A DNA stretch of 64,000 nt from Castor canadensis (GCF_047511655.1 NC_133401.1:10262001-10326000), one strand, 5' to 3'; numbered from the stretch's first letter, positions 1 through 10,959 are shown. Numbers and translations: made by a program. Notes: a model not told the origin generated them from the sequence alone.

Positions 1-66
1 GGGATCGAACCCAGGGCCTCACACATGCTAGGCAAGCGCTGTACCACCGAGCTACATCCCAGCCCG
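1..66 (-). repeat. ID-like SINE monomer
   Basis: The reverse complement reads as a tRNA-Ala-type ID head, with a 'gtagctcggtggt' box A and a 'gggttcgatccc' box B. It lies in the SELENOV intron upstream of the Sec exon. Degraded SINE sequence in the same orientation continues to about 150. Confidence 0.8.
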
Positions 67-298
67 GGTATTTTTGAAATAGGTTGTTGCTTTTTTTGTC
101 CAGGCTGTGAACCTGATCTCTGCCTTCTGAGTAGCTAGGATTAGAGGGGGGGTCAGCAGGACTGTGGTATTTTTTTCCTTTCCCCCTCCCCCACCTGACC
201 CGACTTGGACATTCATAGCACCCCTTTGGGCCTGGGAAGATACTGACGGTGTCTCCTCTATTTCTCTCTGCCTCCCTCCTCCTGCCCTTGGCCTCCAG

Positions 299-1071
299 TG
301 GCCTCTGAAGCTATGGCCTTCGGGTGAGTAGTTTTTGGCTTTGGACTTGGCGGGAAGCATGGGGCATGAAGCCTGAAAGAACTTCCTGTTTCCTGCCTTG
401 TGACCCTATGACCATGTGACCTGTGACCCCATGACCTCATAACTCCATCTCCTCCCCTCAGTACATTCTACTGAAAAAGAGCTTGGAGCAGCATTTTCCC
501 AATCTTCTGCACTTTGTAAGTGTGCTGCTGGCCTGGGGAGTGGAGGTGGTCAGGGCTCCTGGACCCCTGAGGGCTTGGAGGGGAGCTCTTAGCCTCCCCC
601 ACTCCCACCCTTCCCTTCCCAGGAGGACGAGAGAGCAGCCCAGGCTACCGGGGAGTTTGAAGTGTTCGTGGACGGGAAACTGGTCCATTCCAAAAAGGTG
701 ACCTGAGCAAGAGGCCTGGACAGGGAGGAGGTGGGGCTGGGGTCCTGGGGTGAGTGGGAGTCATATCTTTGCTATTATTTGGTTTTGTGTTTGCAAAGCA
801 GACACTCTACCACTTGAGCTACACCTCCAGTCCATTTGCTCTGGTTATTTTGAAGATGGAGTCTTAGGAACTAATTGCCCAGACTGGCCTTGAACTGTGA
901 TCCTCCCAATCTCAGCCTCCCAAGTAGCTGGGATTATAGGCGTGAGCCGTCAAAGCTTGACTCATGTCTGGGCTCTCTCCCTTAAATGCCCAGAAAGGTG
1001 ATGGCTTTGTGGACGAGGTCAGGCTGAAGAAAATTGTGGGCATTATCAATGAAGAACTCAAGAGAAGGTAG
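299..1071 (+). CDS. SELENOV: Selenoprotein V, last four coding exons (5' end outside the window)
   Basis: This is the C-terminal thioredoxin-like (SelW/Rdx-type) domain. Exons with AG/GT borders are 299-323, 462-515, 623-697 and 994-1071. The first base, 299, completes a Cys codon split by the intron, and the reading continues G-L-U-S-Y-G-L-R with TGA 306-308 as selenocysteine, giving the family's CxxU redox motif. The later exons read YILLKKSLEQHFPN, then QATGEFEVFVDGKLVHSKK, then KGDGFVDEVRLKKIVGII, ending in TAG at 1069-1071. These match human SELENOV closely and SELENOW less well. SELENOV is known as a largely testis-expressed selenoprotein arising from a SELENOW duplication; its redox partner is uncertain. 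The proline-rich N-terminal exon must lie to the left. A standard gene finder would read 306-308 as a stop. The 3'UTR leaves at a donor at 1093-1094 and resumes at 3856. Confidence 0.93.
778..952 (-). repeat. Dimeric tRNA-derived SINE in a SELENOV intron
   Basis: On this strand it shows 'ctctaccacttgagctacacctcc' followed by the long-form left half with 'gtagctgggattataggcgtgagcc'. This is the reverse complement of the common SINE. It sits between coding exons ending at 697 and starting at 994. Confidence 0.85.
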
Positions 1072-1604
1072 CAGGCAGTGGTCGCACCAGAGGTGAGTGA
1101 GGTGCCCAGGCCCCTGGCCAGAAGTGGGAAGGCTGGGCACTGTCTGGGTCCCTCCGCAGCTCAGCCAGTCCTCACTGTTACAATTGTAATGTCACTCACC
1201 TATACAATTTTCTGAGCGTATGTAGAATGGATTGTTGAGACGATTCCATCATGGTAGGGCTCAGTGTTAGAGCTAAATATGTAGTTCAGCTTTTCATTGG
1301 AAAGCCATGCTATGGGTTTGAGAATTTAAGATGAAATTAACTAAGTGCATTAAAAGCTCAGCTCTTAGCGGCACTAGCCATACATGGCTGGACTGTTCTG
1401 TAGGGGATTGCAGAAATAGAACACAGTAGAAAGTTCTAACATTGGCAACAATATCCTAAGGTATTAAAAGGTGTGCACAAGTTTATTTGCCATCAATACT
1501 AGATTTCTTTTTCTTTTTTGCAATGCTGGGAACGGAAGCCAGGGCTTTGGTAGGTAAGCATTCTGCCAGACCTGATAATGGATTTTAAAAATTAATTAAT
1601 ATTT

Positions 1605-1785
1605 TTTGGTCCTACTGGGGATTGAATTTAGGGCCTCCAGTGCTCTACCACTTGAGTCCTTTTTGCTTTGTTTGTTTTTTTCAGAGAGGGTCTTGTGTTT
1701 TTGCCCAGCGTGGCCTCCAACTTCCTCCTAGTTATGCCTCCCATGTACCTGTGATTACAGGCATGCACCACCACACCCAACCCGA
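1605..1785 (-). repeat. Dimeric SINE in the SELENOV 3'UTR intron
   Basis: It has 'ctactggggattgaatttag', then 'ctctaccacttgag' and 'gtgattacaggcatgcacc', all in reverse orientation. Confidence 0.8.
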
Positions 1786-1865
1786 TCCACTTAGTATCTA
1801 CACATTTGTGAGCCATGACTGGTTTTGTTATTTCTCCTACTGCATATACACATCATTTGTTTTTG

Positions 1866-2580
1866 ACTTTATTGAGGTATAAGTGATGAAGAAGTAACAG
1901 CAGGTGTTCAAGTGCACAAGTTGAATTTTGACATTGGATACACTTGAGAAACCATCATTCATATCCTCCTTTGTAAATTTCCTCAGGAACTTTTGTAGTT
2001 CCTCTGCACCCCATCCCAGCCACGGCTGGGATGCACTTTCCAGAATTTTCTATAAATGGAGGCTATAATTTTAGAGACCATTTTAGTGGAACTTTTAGAC
2101 ACACTTTGAGAGAATAGTATAATGAACTTGACATACCTATCACCAATGGTCAACTATTATCAGCTTTTTCTTGACCACTTGATCTGTTTTCCTCTCTACT
2201 TTTTAAAAAATTTTTTTGTGTGTGGGAGACAGGTTTGAACTCAAGGCTTTGCACTTGCAAACTAGGCGCTCTACCACTTGAGCCACACCTCCAGTCCATT
2301 TGGCTCTGGTTATTTTGGAGATGGGGTATTGTGAACTATTTGCCTGTGCTGGTCTCGAACCATGATCCTCCCGATCTCAGCCTCTCAAGTAGCTGGGATT
2401 ACAGGCGTGAGTCACCAGCACCCAGCTCCCTCTCTATTTCTTTTTGCACTGTAGTATTTTACAGTATAGTCCAGACCTTATGCGATTTCAGCTGTAAATA
2501 TTTGCATCTGCATCTTTAATAGCTACATTTTAAAAATGGACATACAAGGCCATTATTCCACCAGACGAATTTAAGATGTG
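1866..2580 (-). repeat. Old L1 (L1M-type) fragment, split by a SINE
   Basis: 'ctttattgaggtataa' at the left, the 'gtataatgaacttgacatacctatc' stretch, and 'gcgatttcagctgtaaatattt' at the right resemble the antisense tail of old mammalian L1 3' ends. A SINE at 2205-2427 interrupts it. Divergence looks high, so it predates the rodent SINE burst. Confidence 0.55.
2205..2427 (-). repeat. Dimeric SINE inserted in the old L1
   Basis: The reverse-oriented body includes 'ctctaccacttgagccacacc' and ends with 'ggattacaggcgtgagtcacc'. Confidence 0.85.
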
Positions 2581-2691
2581 TTATAATACTGTCTACTAGC
2601 CACTCAAGGGTCTCAAAGATATCTTTTTACAGTTGGTTTACGGACTCAGTATGCAGTCTAATAGGTGCTATCAAAGAATTATAAGCAGGAT

Positions 2692-2781
2692 TTTTTTTTT
2701 TTTGGCAGCACTGGGGCTTTGAACTCAGGGCCCCATGCTTGCTAGACAGGCGTTTTACCACCTGAGCCACTCTGCCAGTCT
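2692..2781 (-). repeat. SINE right-half monomer
   Basis: A T tract is followed by 'tgaactcagggccccatgc' and 'accacctgagccactctgcc', the ID-like half alone in reverse. Confidence 0.8.
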
Positions 2782-3855
2782 TATAAGCAGTATTGTAAAA
2801 ATCTACTATGTGCTGAGCCCTTAAGTTTTTTGTTTTCGTTTTTGTTTTTTTGGCACTAAGCTGGGGGTGGGGGTAGGGGAGAGGTGCTTCTCACCCCTGC
2901 CAATATGCAGAATATGGTAGCCTACCCATGCAGTTTCCAGGGTCACAGAGACAGAGGCTCAAATCCGAGGTCCACCAGCCGCACAAGGCGAAGTGCTGTG
3001 AGGTTAGGGCTCAGCGGAAATCTTCTATAAAGACCAACTGGTACTGGAATCAGAACTGTGCTGACTGCAACAGAAAATTCAGATCCAATTGGCTTTAGAG
3101 AAAAAAATCTATGGGTAGAGAGGAATAAAAGTCTAGAGTGTAATTTTCCAACTTCAGGTGTGGTGGGATCCAGGTACCAAACGCTTACCACTGGGAACCT
3201 CACTCGTCCTCACTCTGCCTTCTACTTTCTCCCCGGGCAGACTATTTCCAGGCAGGGGACCCCTCCTGGAGACATCAAACCCGCAAAAGGTTCTCATTGG
3301 TCTGAATTAGGTCACACGTCTATCCCTAAGCCAATCACTGAGGCCCAAGATAATGTAGCACTCTCATTGGTCAGTTTTGAGCCATCGATACAGTAGTGAA
3401 CCAAACAGACACCTGCCTCTGCTTTAGTGCATCTGAGCTTCTGGTGGGGGAAACGGACAAGGAACCTGGGTGAATAGGAGGCATTTTACAAGGTGATGAT
3501 GAGGCCTGGGAGAAAGTGTAGGAGGAAGGAGCCGGGGGTGCTGGGAGGTGTTTTCTTTCTCTGTTTTGTTTGGCCACTCTAAATGGAGTGTCCAGGGAAG
3601 ATTTGGGAAGGTAACATTTGAACTCTTGAAAGCAGTGAGGGATTGGAACATGTGGATAGTATTGCAGGCAGAGGGAGAAGCAAGTGCAAAGGTCCTGTGG
3701 TATGAGTGTGCATTTGAAAAAATAGCAAGAAGACTATGATAAGCATTGTAACCCATGGAATGTACTAGATCAGTAAGCCCTACATAAATGATATTATTTT
3801 TATGGGGAATGGTTACTGTTATTTTTATTCTTTTTCTCTCCTCTTCCCATCTCAG
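2782..3855. other. SELENOV 3'UTR intron, no further feature seen
   Basis: This is the rest of the intron (donor at 1093) before the SECIS exon. The part around 3540-3730 ('gcaagtgcaaaggtcctg') looks like an ancient mammalian repeat that I cannot name. Open frames here are short and show no family resemblance. Confidence 0.4.
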
Positions 3856-3926
3856 GAGCCTCAGCGGGATGATGATAAGGGCTGAAATGTTACCAGGCCC
3901 TTTTCTGATGGTGGCTGGGGCTGAGG
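3856..3926 (+). promoter_or_regulatory. SELENOV: SECIS element in the SELENOV 3'UTR exon
   Basis: The acceptor 'cttcccatctcag' ends at 3855. Just inside the exon lie the three SECIS landmarks in order: ATGA at 3869-3872, an unpaired AAA at 3885-3887, and TGAT at 3906-3909. Between ATGA and AAA are 12 nt, and 'aagggctg' (3878-3884 region) pairs with 'caggccctt' (3894-3902) with one bulged base. That gives the non-Watson-Crick quartet, helix II and an apical AAR loop, as SBP2/EEFSEC-dependent UGA decoding requires. The element sits about 2.8 kb beyond the stop codon in genomic terms but close to it after splicing. No clear AATAAA was found after it. Pairing was checked by eye only. Confidence 0.85.
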
Positions 3927-4074
3927 GAAATACAGAGTCTGCCTCCCTGTGTTCTGGTCTGACTGTGTCTGCTGTAGCCACACTCCCGTCTGATGTAGTA
4001 CTCCTGGCATCTCCCACGTTCTGGACCAAAGTGAGGGTGGAGGAAGGGGAGGGAAGGCCAGTTCAGTTATTGTT

Positions 4075-4425
4075 TGGAGCTTAAATGTCACCCAAATGCC
4101 CACATGCTAAAGGGCTGGCCCTTTGGGGAGGTGGTGGAACTCTAGGAGGCAGGGCCTAGTGGGAGGAAGTTAGGTCCCAGGAGGTGTGACCTTAGAGGGG
4201 ACATTGTGTCCCTAGCCTCTTCCTCTTTCTGTCTTTGCTTTCCTGCTGCCATGAGGTGGGTAGAGCTCTCACCATGGGTACTGAACCACCACAGGCCCAA
4301 AGCAACAGGGTGAACTGACCAGGACTGAAACCTCAGACACTGCAAGCCAAAATAATCTCCACGCCTTATAAGTTGATTATCTTAGGTATTTTGTCACAGT
4401 GATGGGAAACTATCAGTCAGATTGG
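4075..4425 (+). mobile_element. Fossil LTR, ERVL-MaLR type
   Basis: The '...ggcccaaagcaacaggg...ggactgaaacc...gccaaaataatctcc...attttgtcacagtgatggg' order is typical of rodent MT/ORR-like MaLR LTR ends. It looks like a solo LTR and is old. A relative lies in reverse at 6668-7036. Confidence 0.6.
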
Positions 4426-4477
4426 AACATAAGGCTAGCCCTGATGTTCATGGTAGTCTAGCCTTAACTCCTTTTAG

Positions 4478-4785
4478 CTTTTTTTGGTGGTACTGGGGTT
4501 TGAACTCAGGCTTCACACTTACAAAGCAGGTGCTTTATCACTTGAGCCACACCTGAAGTTCATTTTGTTTTGGTTATTTAAAAGTTTTTATTTTAGTGGC
4601 ACTGGGGTTTGAACTCAGGGCCTCACGTTTGCTAGGCAGGCGCTATACTACTTGAGCCACCCCGCCAGCCCATTGGTTGTTTTTTAGATAGGGTCTCTTG
4701 AACTACTTGCCCAGGCTAGCCTTGAACTGTGATCTCAGCCTCCCGGCTAGCTAGGATTATAGGTGTGAGCCCTAAGTGCTTAGCT
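4478..4785 (-). repeat. Two nested dimeric SINEs
   Basis: A first reverse SINE (4478-4578) is cut off by a second complete reverse SINE (4585-4785) that starts with its own 'cactggggtttgaactcagg'. The second is therefore the younger insertion. Confidence 0.8.
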
Positions 4786-5134
4786 AGCCTGAACTCCTTA
4801 TGCTGTCCAGGCCAGTGTGTTTCTTTTGTGGCGTCTTCATTTCCCATGCCTGGTTCAAGACACTTCTTATTAGCATCTTTAGGGGTTGAGCTAGAAGAGG
4901 GATTGAGGCCAGTCTCGAACTCTTGACTTGCTCAACACTGCACTCCAGAGTCCTCTAAGAATCCACAGGTCTTGGGATCCTAGTGCTGGGAGGACTCCTA
5001 GGACCTGGGCAGGGACATGTGTGCATTTAGTGGACATTTGCTGGTCCCAACTCCACCCCTGGCGCCGTGGGCCCACCGGGCACATGCCAGAGGCCAAGTG
5101 CACAGGTGTGGGAGTCAAATTGGTCAAACTTTAC

Positions 5135-5265
5135 ACTTAGTTGCTGGGTGACCTTCAACAAGGGACACCATCTCTCTGAGCCTCACATTCCTCCTCTGTA
5201 AAATGGATGCCACGCACTATTTAACTCGTGCAGTTATTTTGATAATTACGTTTTAAATTATGCCT
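5135..5265 (+). repeat. MIR (ancient core-SINE)
   Basis: 'gctgggtgaccttcaaca', 'tctctctgagcctcacattcc', 'cctctgtaaaatgga' and 'tatttaactcgtgcagttatt' follow the MIR consensus in order, at a divergence expected for a pre-placental repeat. Confidence 0.85.
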
Positions 5266-5719
5266 GGCCTGTCACAGGACTACACAGTCACGTGTCAGTT
5301 AACACTGGGGACAGGCTATGAGAATTGTGTCACTGGGCAAGCTTGTGGTTCTGTGAGCAGCACACAGTGTGCTTACATAAGTCTAGATGGCCTGGCATCC
5401 TACACACCGAGGCTGGATGGGCTAGCCTGTGGCTTCTAGGCTGCAGACTCATGCAGAGTGTCACTGGGCTGGATGCTGCAGGCAACTGTCCCACAATGGC
5501 AGGTATCTGTGGATCTAAACGTGAAACATAGGAAAGTGAAAATCGAGTATAAAAGATAAGCACTCGTGCTGCCATGGAGGACGCTCACCAGGACTTGAGG
5601 TGGCAGGACTGAGGTTGCTCTGGGTGAGTGTGAAGGCCTCGGACATTACTGCTGTGCCCTGCTGCAGACACAAACACTGGACGCTTGGGATACACTAAAT
5701 TCATTAAAAAACTTTTTTT
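5266..5719. other. Intergenic, nothing recognised
   Basis: Short overlapping open frames occur on both strands without conserved motifs. No repeat was recognised by eye. Confidence 0.4.
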
Positions 5720-6180
5720 TGGCTGGGTGCCGGTGGCTCACACCTGTAATTCTTGCTACTCAGGAGGACTGCAGTTCGAAGCCAGCCCGGGCAAATAGTT
5801 TGTGGGACCCTATCTCGAAAAAACCTATCACAAAAAATTGGGCTGGTGGAGTGGCTCAAGGTTAAGGCCCCCCCATTTTTTTTTTTTGGTGGTACTGGTG
5901 TTTGAACTCAGACGCTCTACCTTGAACCACTCCACCAGCCCTTTTTGCTTTAAGTTATTGTTTTGAATAGGGTCTTGTGTTTTCCCTTGGGCAGTTTGGA
6001 CCATGATCCTTGTACTTACGCCTCCTGAGTAGATGGGATGACAGGCATGCATCACCACATCCAGCTTATTAGTTGAGATGGGGACTTGCTAACTTTTTGC
6101 TTGAGCTGGCTTCAAACCAGTCCTCTTGATCTCTTCTTCCTGCATAGCTGGGATTATAGGCATGAACCATTGTGCCTGGA
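5720..6180. repeat. SINE cluster: one forward and two reverse copies
   Basis: A forward dimer (5721-5870) begins 'gctgggtgccggtggctcac'. At its tail a reverse copy (5871-6060) with 'ctctaccttgaaccactcc' is followed by a B1-like reverse unit ending 'gggattataggcatgaacc'. Confidence 0.8.
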
Positions 6181-6519
6181 GTCAGACACTTTCTCTACAT
6201 TTCTCACAATGTTGGAACATTGTCTTCCTCCGACCAACTGTTGGAAAATTATTGATTTCTTTAGACCCAAGGGGTCTACAATCTCCTTGGACCAAGCACA
6301 CAAGCCTGCATGTTCCTGGACTCAGGACTTAAGATGGGGAAGGCCACTTGTTAGGGTGTGAGGTAACTTAGGTCTGCAGTGTACTCAGGGACTGGCCCTG
6401 TGCTTTTGATCTGTGTCAAATTTCTGTCCCCAAATTCTTAGTTTCATCCTGGAACCAATGTCATTTTTCCAGGAGTGTCCCACCTGCACTGTGCGCCTTC
6501 CTCTGGTCTGCTTTATTAT

Positions 6520-6617
6520 CTTTTTTTGGGGGGTAGGGGGACAGTACTAGGGTTTGAGCTCTGGGCCTCACACTTCCAGACAGATGCTCTACCACTTGAG
6601 CCACTCCACTAGCCCTC
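6520..6617 (-). repeat. SINE right-half monomer
   Basis: 'gggcctcacacttcc' and 'ctctaccacttgagccactcc' lie after a G/T tract, in reverse orientation. Confidence 0.8.
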
Positions 6618-6667
6618 TCTCCTGCTTCTGACATGTTACACGGTCCTCTTTTCAGACATCTCTCCCC

Positions 6668-7036
6668 AGCACTTGCGTTAGCAGCTTTCCATTACCATTA
6701 CAAACATCTGAGATAAAGTAATTTAAGAAGAGGAAAGGTTTATTTTGGCTTTGGGCCTGTGGTGAGGCTGCACATCATGGCAGGAGCACATGGTGGAGCA
6801 GCCAGCTCACCTGGAGCAGAGAGAGGACAGAGACTGGAGTCCCATAATCCCCTGTGAGGACATGCCCCCAATAACCTAACTTCCTCCCACTTTGAGAGGA
6901 GGCCCCCAATAACCTAACTTCCTCCTGCTAGGCCCCACCTCTCAAAGGCTCCACCATATCTCAATAGCAACATGGGCTGGAGCCCAGGCCTTTATCCCGT
7001 GGGCCTTTGAGGAACACTTATGCAAACCACAGCAGT
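6668..7036 (-). mobile_element. Fossil LTR, ERVL-MaLR type
   Basis: On the minus strand it reads through '...gaggtggggcctagcagg...' to '...gccaaaataaacctttcctc...', the same family as 4075-4425. A 22-bp block ('ccccaataacctaacttcc') is doubled at about 6867 and 6906. It looks like an old solo LTR. Confidence 0.65.
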
Positions 7037-7380
7037 TCTGGACTCACAAGGGGAGAAATCCCTCACTCTAATCAGGTTGTTCACAAATGGCAGATAATGC
7101 TTGCACAATACACAAGGTGATAAAGGCTTTCAGACACAGAAGCACAGGAACATCATAAGCAGGATGACACAGAGACACATCCAAGAACAAAGACTGAAAG
7201 ATATGGTGACCTGGGAATAAGACTGTGCCATTCACGTTCCCAGATCCAGTGAGAAAAACAGATTTGGTGAAACGTGAGCTAAGTAAAACACACTGACATG
7301 CACACAGCAGAAACGCACCCCCACACACGACATCCCATTCACAAGACTTATAGAGAACTGCATATTAAACTTATAGAAAT
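7037..7380. other. Intergenic, nothing recognised
   Basis: A-rich sequence without a recognised gene or repeat. It supplies the target site of the SINE to its right. Confidence 0.35.
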
Positions 7381-7390
7381 AATTACACCC

Positions 7391-7611
7391 AGGCTGGACA
7401 TGGTAGTGCACGCCTGGAATCCCAGCTACTTGGGAGGTGGACATAGGAGAATCCCAGCCAGAGGCTGGTCTGGGCAAAAGCATGAGACCCTATCTGAAAA
7501 ACAAACAAAACAAAACAAACAAACAAAAAAGCTGGGGAAGTGACTCAAGTGGTAGAGCACCTGCCTGGCATGCCCAAGGCCCTGAGTTCAAACCCCAGTA
7601 CTACAAAAAAA
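7391..7611 (+). repeat. Dimeric SINE with intact target-site duplication
   Basis: A B1-like left half, a (CAAA)n linker and the right-half monomer ending 'gttcaaaccccagtact' plus an A tail. 'aattacaccca' flanks it on both sides (7381-7391 and 7612-7622), marking L1-machinery insertion and a fairly young age. Confidence 0.9.
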
Positions 7612-7826
7612 AATTACACCCAGATATGTATACATCTAAGGCCCCAGAGTCTACACTCTGTAACCACAGCTGGCAGAGAAAATGTAGACACAAATCCTCA
7701 CACACTTGTGCTCAGCAGTGGGGTGGGGAAGATACCACCCACATGGCATAGGAAGACAGCATGACAGAGGTCATGTTTTTTGTCCCATTTTGAGCCTGAT
7801 TTACAGGGTTCTAAAAGAAGGACTTT

Positions 7827-8048
7827 CTTGGGAGGCTGAAGCAGGAGGATTGCTGTGGGTTAAAGGCCACCCTGGGCTACACAGTGAGAGCCTGTCTCAA
7901 GTAAATAAAGGATTTTTTTAAACTTTTTTTTTTTTGAGGTAAGTTCTCACTATGTTGCTCAGGCTGGTCTTGAACTCCTAACTTGAGCAGTCCTCTTGCC
8001 TCTGCTTCCCCTGTGCTGGGACTACAGCTGTGTCCACCACGCTCAGCT
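7827..8048. repeat. Two B1-like SINEs, tail to tail
   Basis: A forward fragment (7827-7912, 'gggaggctgaagcaggagg', 'gagcctgtctcaag') is followed by a reverse copy (7925-8048, 'ctcactatgttgctcaggctgg'). Both are 7SL-derived in appearance. Confidence 0.75.
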
Positions 8049-8073
8049 TAAAGGAGTATTTGTTTTGTTTTTC

Positions 8074-9081
8074 CTTTGGTACTGGTGTTTTAACTCAGGG
8101 CCTCACACTTGCTAGGTGGGCAGTCTACCACTTGAGCCCCTGTGCCACTCCTTTTTTGGGTTGGGTATTTTTCAAGATCTTTCGAGAACTATTTGCCCAG
8201 ATGGCCTCAAAGAGATTAGATCCTCCTAATCTCTGCCTCCTGAGTAGCTAGGATTATAGGAATTCTTGAAAAAGTAAAACTGAGAAACCTCTCTCAAGAT
8301 TGGTACATTAAAAAACAAAACAAAGAAAGCACACATATGTAGGATTTTTTTTTTTGTGGCACTGAAGTTTTTACTCAGCCCTTTGAGCTTGCTAGGCAGG
8401 CACTCTAGGGTTTGAGCCAAGCCTTCAGCCCCATACATGATTTTAAAATGAGTTCTCATTCTTTCTGCTAGTGAAGCAAGTGCTTATTTTCTTTAGGCCT
8501 GTTTGCAAATCTCTAGGGAGGAAATCCAGGTATGGGAAATATTACAGGCATACTTCACCACACTAGGCTTATTGGTTGTGATGGGGTCTCACTAACTTTT
8601 TGTCCAAGCTGACCTTGAACCATTGACCTTTGCCTCTTCAGTAGCTGGGATTACAGACATAAGCCACTGTGCTTGGCCTGGAACTGAGCTTTAACAAAAT
8701 TCCCAACCATTTTGAGGAAAAAAGGACAATAAATAGGAATAAGTGTGTATTTCCTTAACATGACACAATTATTCATTTCAACCCCAAATCAGCATACTTA
8801 CTGGGCAAACACTAGGAGAATTCCTAGTAAGGCAGGAAAAACCCGACAATGTCTTCTTGTTCTATTATTATTTATACTGGGTTGGAATTTATTTTTTCTG
8901 GTACTGGGGCTTGAACTCAGGGCCTTTATCTTGAGCCACTCCATCAGCCCTTTTTTGTGATGGGCTTTTTCGAGATAGGGTCTCGAGAACTGTTTGCCAG
9001 GGCTGGTTTCAAACCTTGATTCTCCTGATCTCTGCCTCCTGAGTAGCTAGGATTACAGGCGTGAGCCACCGGTGCCCAGCC
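8074..9081 (-). repeat. Four reverse SINEs
   Basis: Copies at about 8074-8262 (dimer), 8343-8430 (right-half monomer), 8545-8679 (B1-like unit) and 8893-9081 (dimer). Each has its 'tactgg...tgaactcagg' or 'ggattacag...gagccac' landmarks. Between 8680 and 8892 nothing else was recognised. Confidence 0.75.
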
Positions 9082-9867
9082 TCTGGGTTGGCATTTCTAG
9101 CCAAAGCAATTATCTAACAGAAAGGACTTGGAGGTATTAATAATTAGAAAGGATAAGGTAAACCATTGCTCTTTGTATGATATGGATGTATATCAAAGAA
9201 AAATACAAATAATTACACAGTAAAAATACAGGATACAGTAAGTTTAATAGAGCACCAAAAATAAATAAACCAATAGCATTCGATGTACAAACAAAACCTC
9301 ATGATAGCCATAAACAAACCATTAAACCTTGTACTATTCTTTTATGCAAGGCTTATATGAAGGAAACTTTCAAACATGTGTGGCAGGGCGAGTGGAACAT
9401 GTCACATTACTGGGTAGGAGGACATCACAAAGATGCCCATTTTCACTCAAAAAGTACACAAATTACTGCCACGCAAACAAAAATGCGACTAGTTCTCTGT
9501 AGAAACTGGAATGAGTCAGGCTGAACCTAACGTCCCACAAGAAAAACTGAATAGCCATAAAAAGCACTGGAAAAGCAGCGCAGTGAGGAGGAGTGGTGCT
9601 CTCAGAACCCACAACATTCCAAGCGAATAACGATGTTCAGGTCGACATTCAAAACCCTTAAGTTCCTTCAAAATCCTGGTGGGCAACAGATTTCTAACTA
9701 TGACTCAAAGGCTAGAAGCCACAGACGAAAAAACTGAATATCTGCAGCTACATTAAAACAAACCCTCTTCTGCAAGGACAAAGGATCAAAAGCAGTCAAA
9801 ACTGAGAAACTGTCTTTCCATCTCATATTGCAAAGGGCTCACTTCTTTTTGTTTGGAGGGGGGGGGT

Positions 9868-10050
9868 TTGGTACTGGGGTTTGAACTCAGGGTCTTGTGC
9901 TTGCTAGGCAAGTGCTCTATCACTTGAGCTACTTTTTAACTTTGTTATTTTGCAGGTAAGGTCTCATGCTTTTGTCCAGTTGGCCTGCAATGGAGATCCT
10001 CCTACCTCTGCCTTCCAGTTAGCTGGGATTGCAGGTGGTGATGCCCAACC
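9868..10050 (-). repeat. Dimeric SINE in the L1
   Basis: It has 'tactggggtttgaactcagg', 'ctctatcacttgagc' and then 'gctgggattgcagg', in reverse. Confidence 0.8.
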
Positions 10051-10114
10051 TGGGTTAACTTCCTTAGTGACTGATACACAAATAGACTTGCAAGTGAATG
10101 AGAAATGAGTAAAG

Positions 10115-10600
10115 AGCTGGGCAACAGTGGTTCTGAGCACCTGCAATTCTAGCTACTTAGGAGGCTGATATCTGGGGATAGTTTGGAGGCCAGCTTGGGC
10201 AGAGACTTCAAGAGACCCCATTTCCAAAATAACCAGAGCAGCTTAGCGCCAGCGGCTCACGCCTGTAATCCTAGCTACTCAGGAGGCAGAGATCAGGAGG
10301 ACTGTGGTTCAAAGCGAGCCTGGGCAAATAGTTTTTGAGATTCTATCTTGAAAAAAGCCATCATGAAAAAAAGGGGGCTGAGTGACTCAAGGTGTAAGCC
10401 CTGAGTTCAAACCCCAATACCAAAGAACAAAACAAAACAAAAACAAAACAGAGCAAAATGGACTGGATGTGTGGTAGAGCAGTACAAACAAAACAAAAAC
10501 AAAACAGAGCAAAATGGACTGGATGTGTGGTAGAGCAGTACAGCACTTGCTTTGCAAGTGCAAAGCCCCGAGTTCAAACCCCAGGCCCTCCAAAAAAAAA
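10115..10600 (+). repeat. Compound SINE array with a 56-bp tandem duplication
   Basis: A B1-like unit (10115-10245), a dimeric SINE (10248-10424), then a third partial SINE whose head was copied in tandem. The block containing 'gactggatgtgtggtagagc' occurs at 10451 and again at 10507, a 56-bp period, before the copy runs on to 'gagttcaaaccccagg'. Confidence 0.8.
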
Positions 10601-10959
10601 AAATGAGTAAAGGATGTGGAGTGGACAGGTAGTCACAGAGAAGCAAAACCAAATGGCTCTTACGCACTAAAACCCTGTGTTCTTCTCCATAGTTAAGAGA
10701 CATGCAAATGAAAACAGCAGTGAGAAAGGACATCGCACAGGCAGAGCCTCCCGAAGCTGAGCATGCGTGGAGAATCAGGCACTCAGCACGGAGTGCGCCT
10801 GATTTTCCTCTGGGAAAATCCATCAAAAATACACTTCCTCTTAATCAAGAGTTTCCACTTACAGAAGTGGCCTCCATGGAAAATGGCAAACTTTATAAAT
10901 ACACAGAAACTACAAAATCATTTAGAAAAGGAAAAAAAAAGATAACTAATTCATTATAT

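Larger units (their letters stand above)
9102..10740 (+). repeat. Old L1 ORF2 and 3' fragments, interrupted by SINEs
   Basis: 'gccaaagcaattatctaac', 'gcattcgatgtacaaac' and, near 10690, 'gagacatgcaaatgaaaac' recall successive stretches of L1 ORF2 in sense order. The copy is heavily decayed and is interrupted by SINEs at 9868-10050 and 10115-10600. Confidence 0.5.

Noticed and set aside
1-1071. SELENOW instead of SELENOV
   Set aside because: The exon peptides (YILLKKSLEQ, ATGEFEVFV, DEVRLKKIV) and the neighbours EID2B/EID2 fit SELENOV; SELENOW has YLQLKKKLED and a different C-terminus.
3424-4029. A 201-codon minus-strand open frame over the SECIS exon
   Set aside because: No family resemblance. 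The plus-strand SECIS and splice acceptor explain the conservation.
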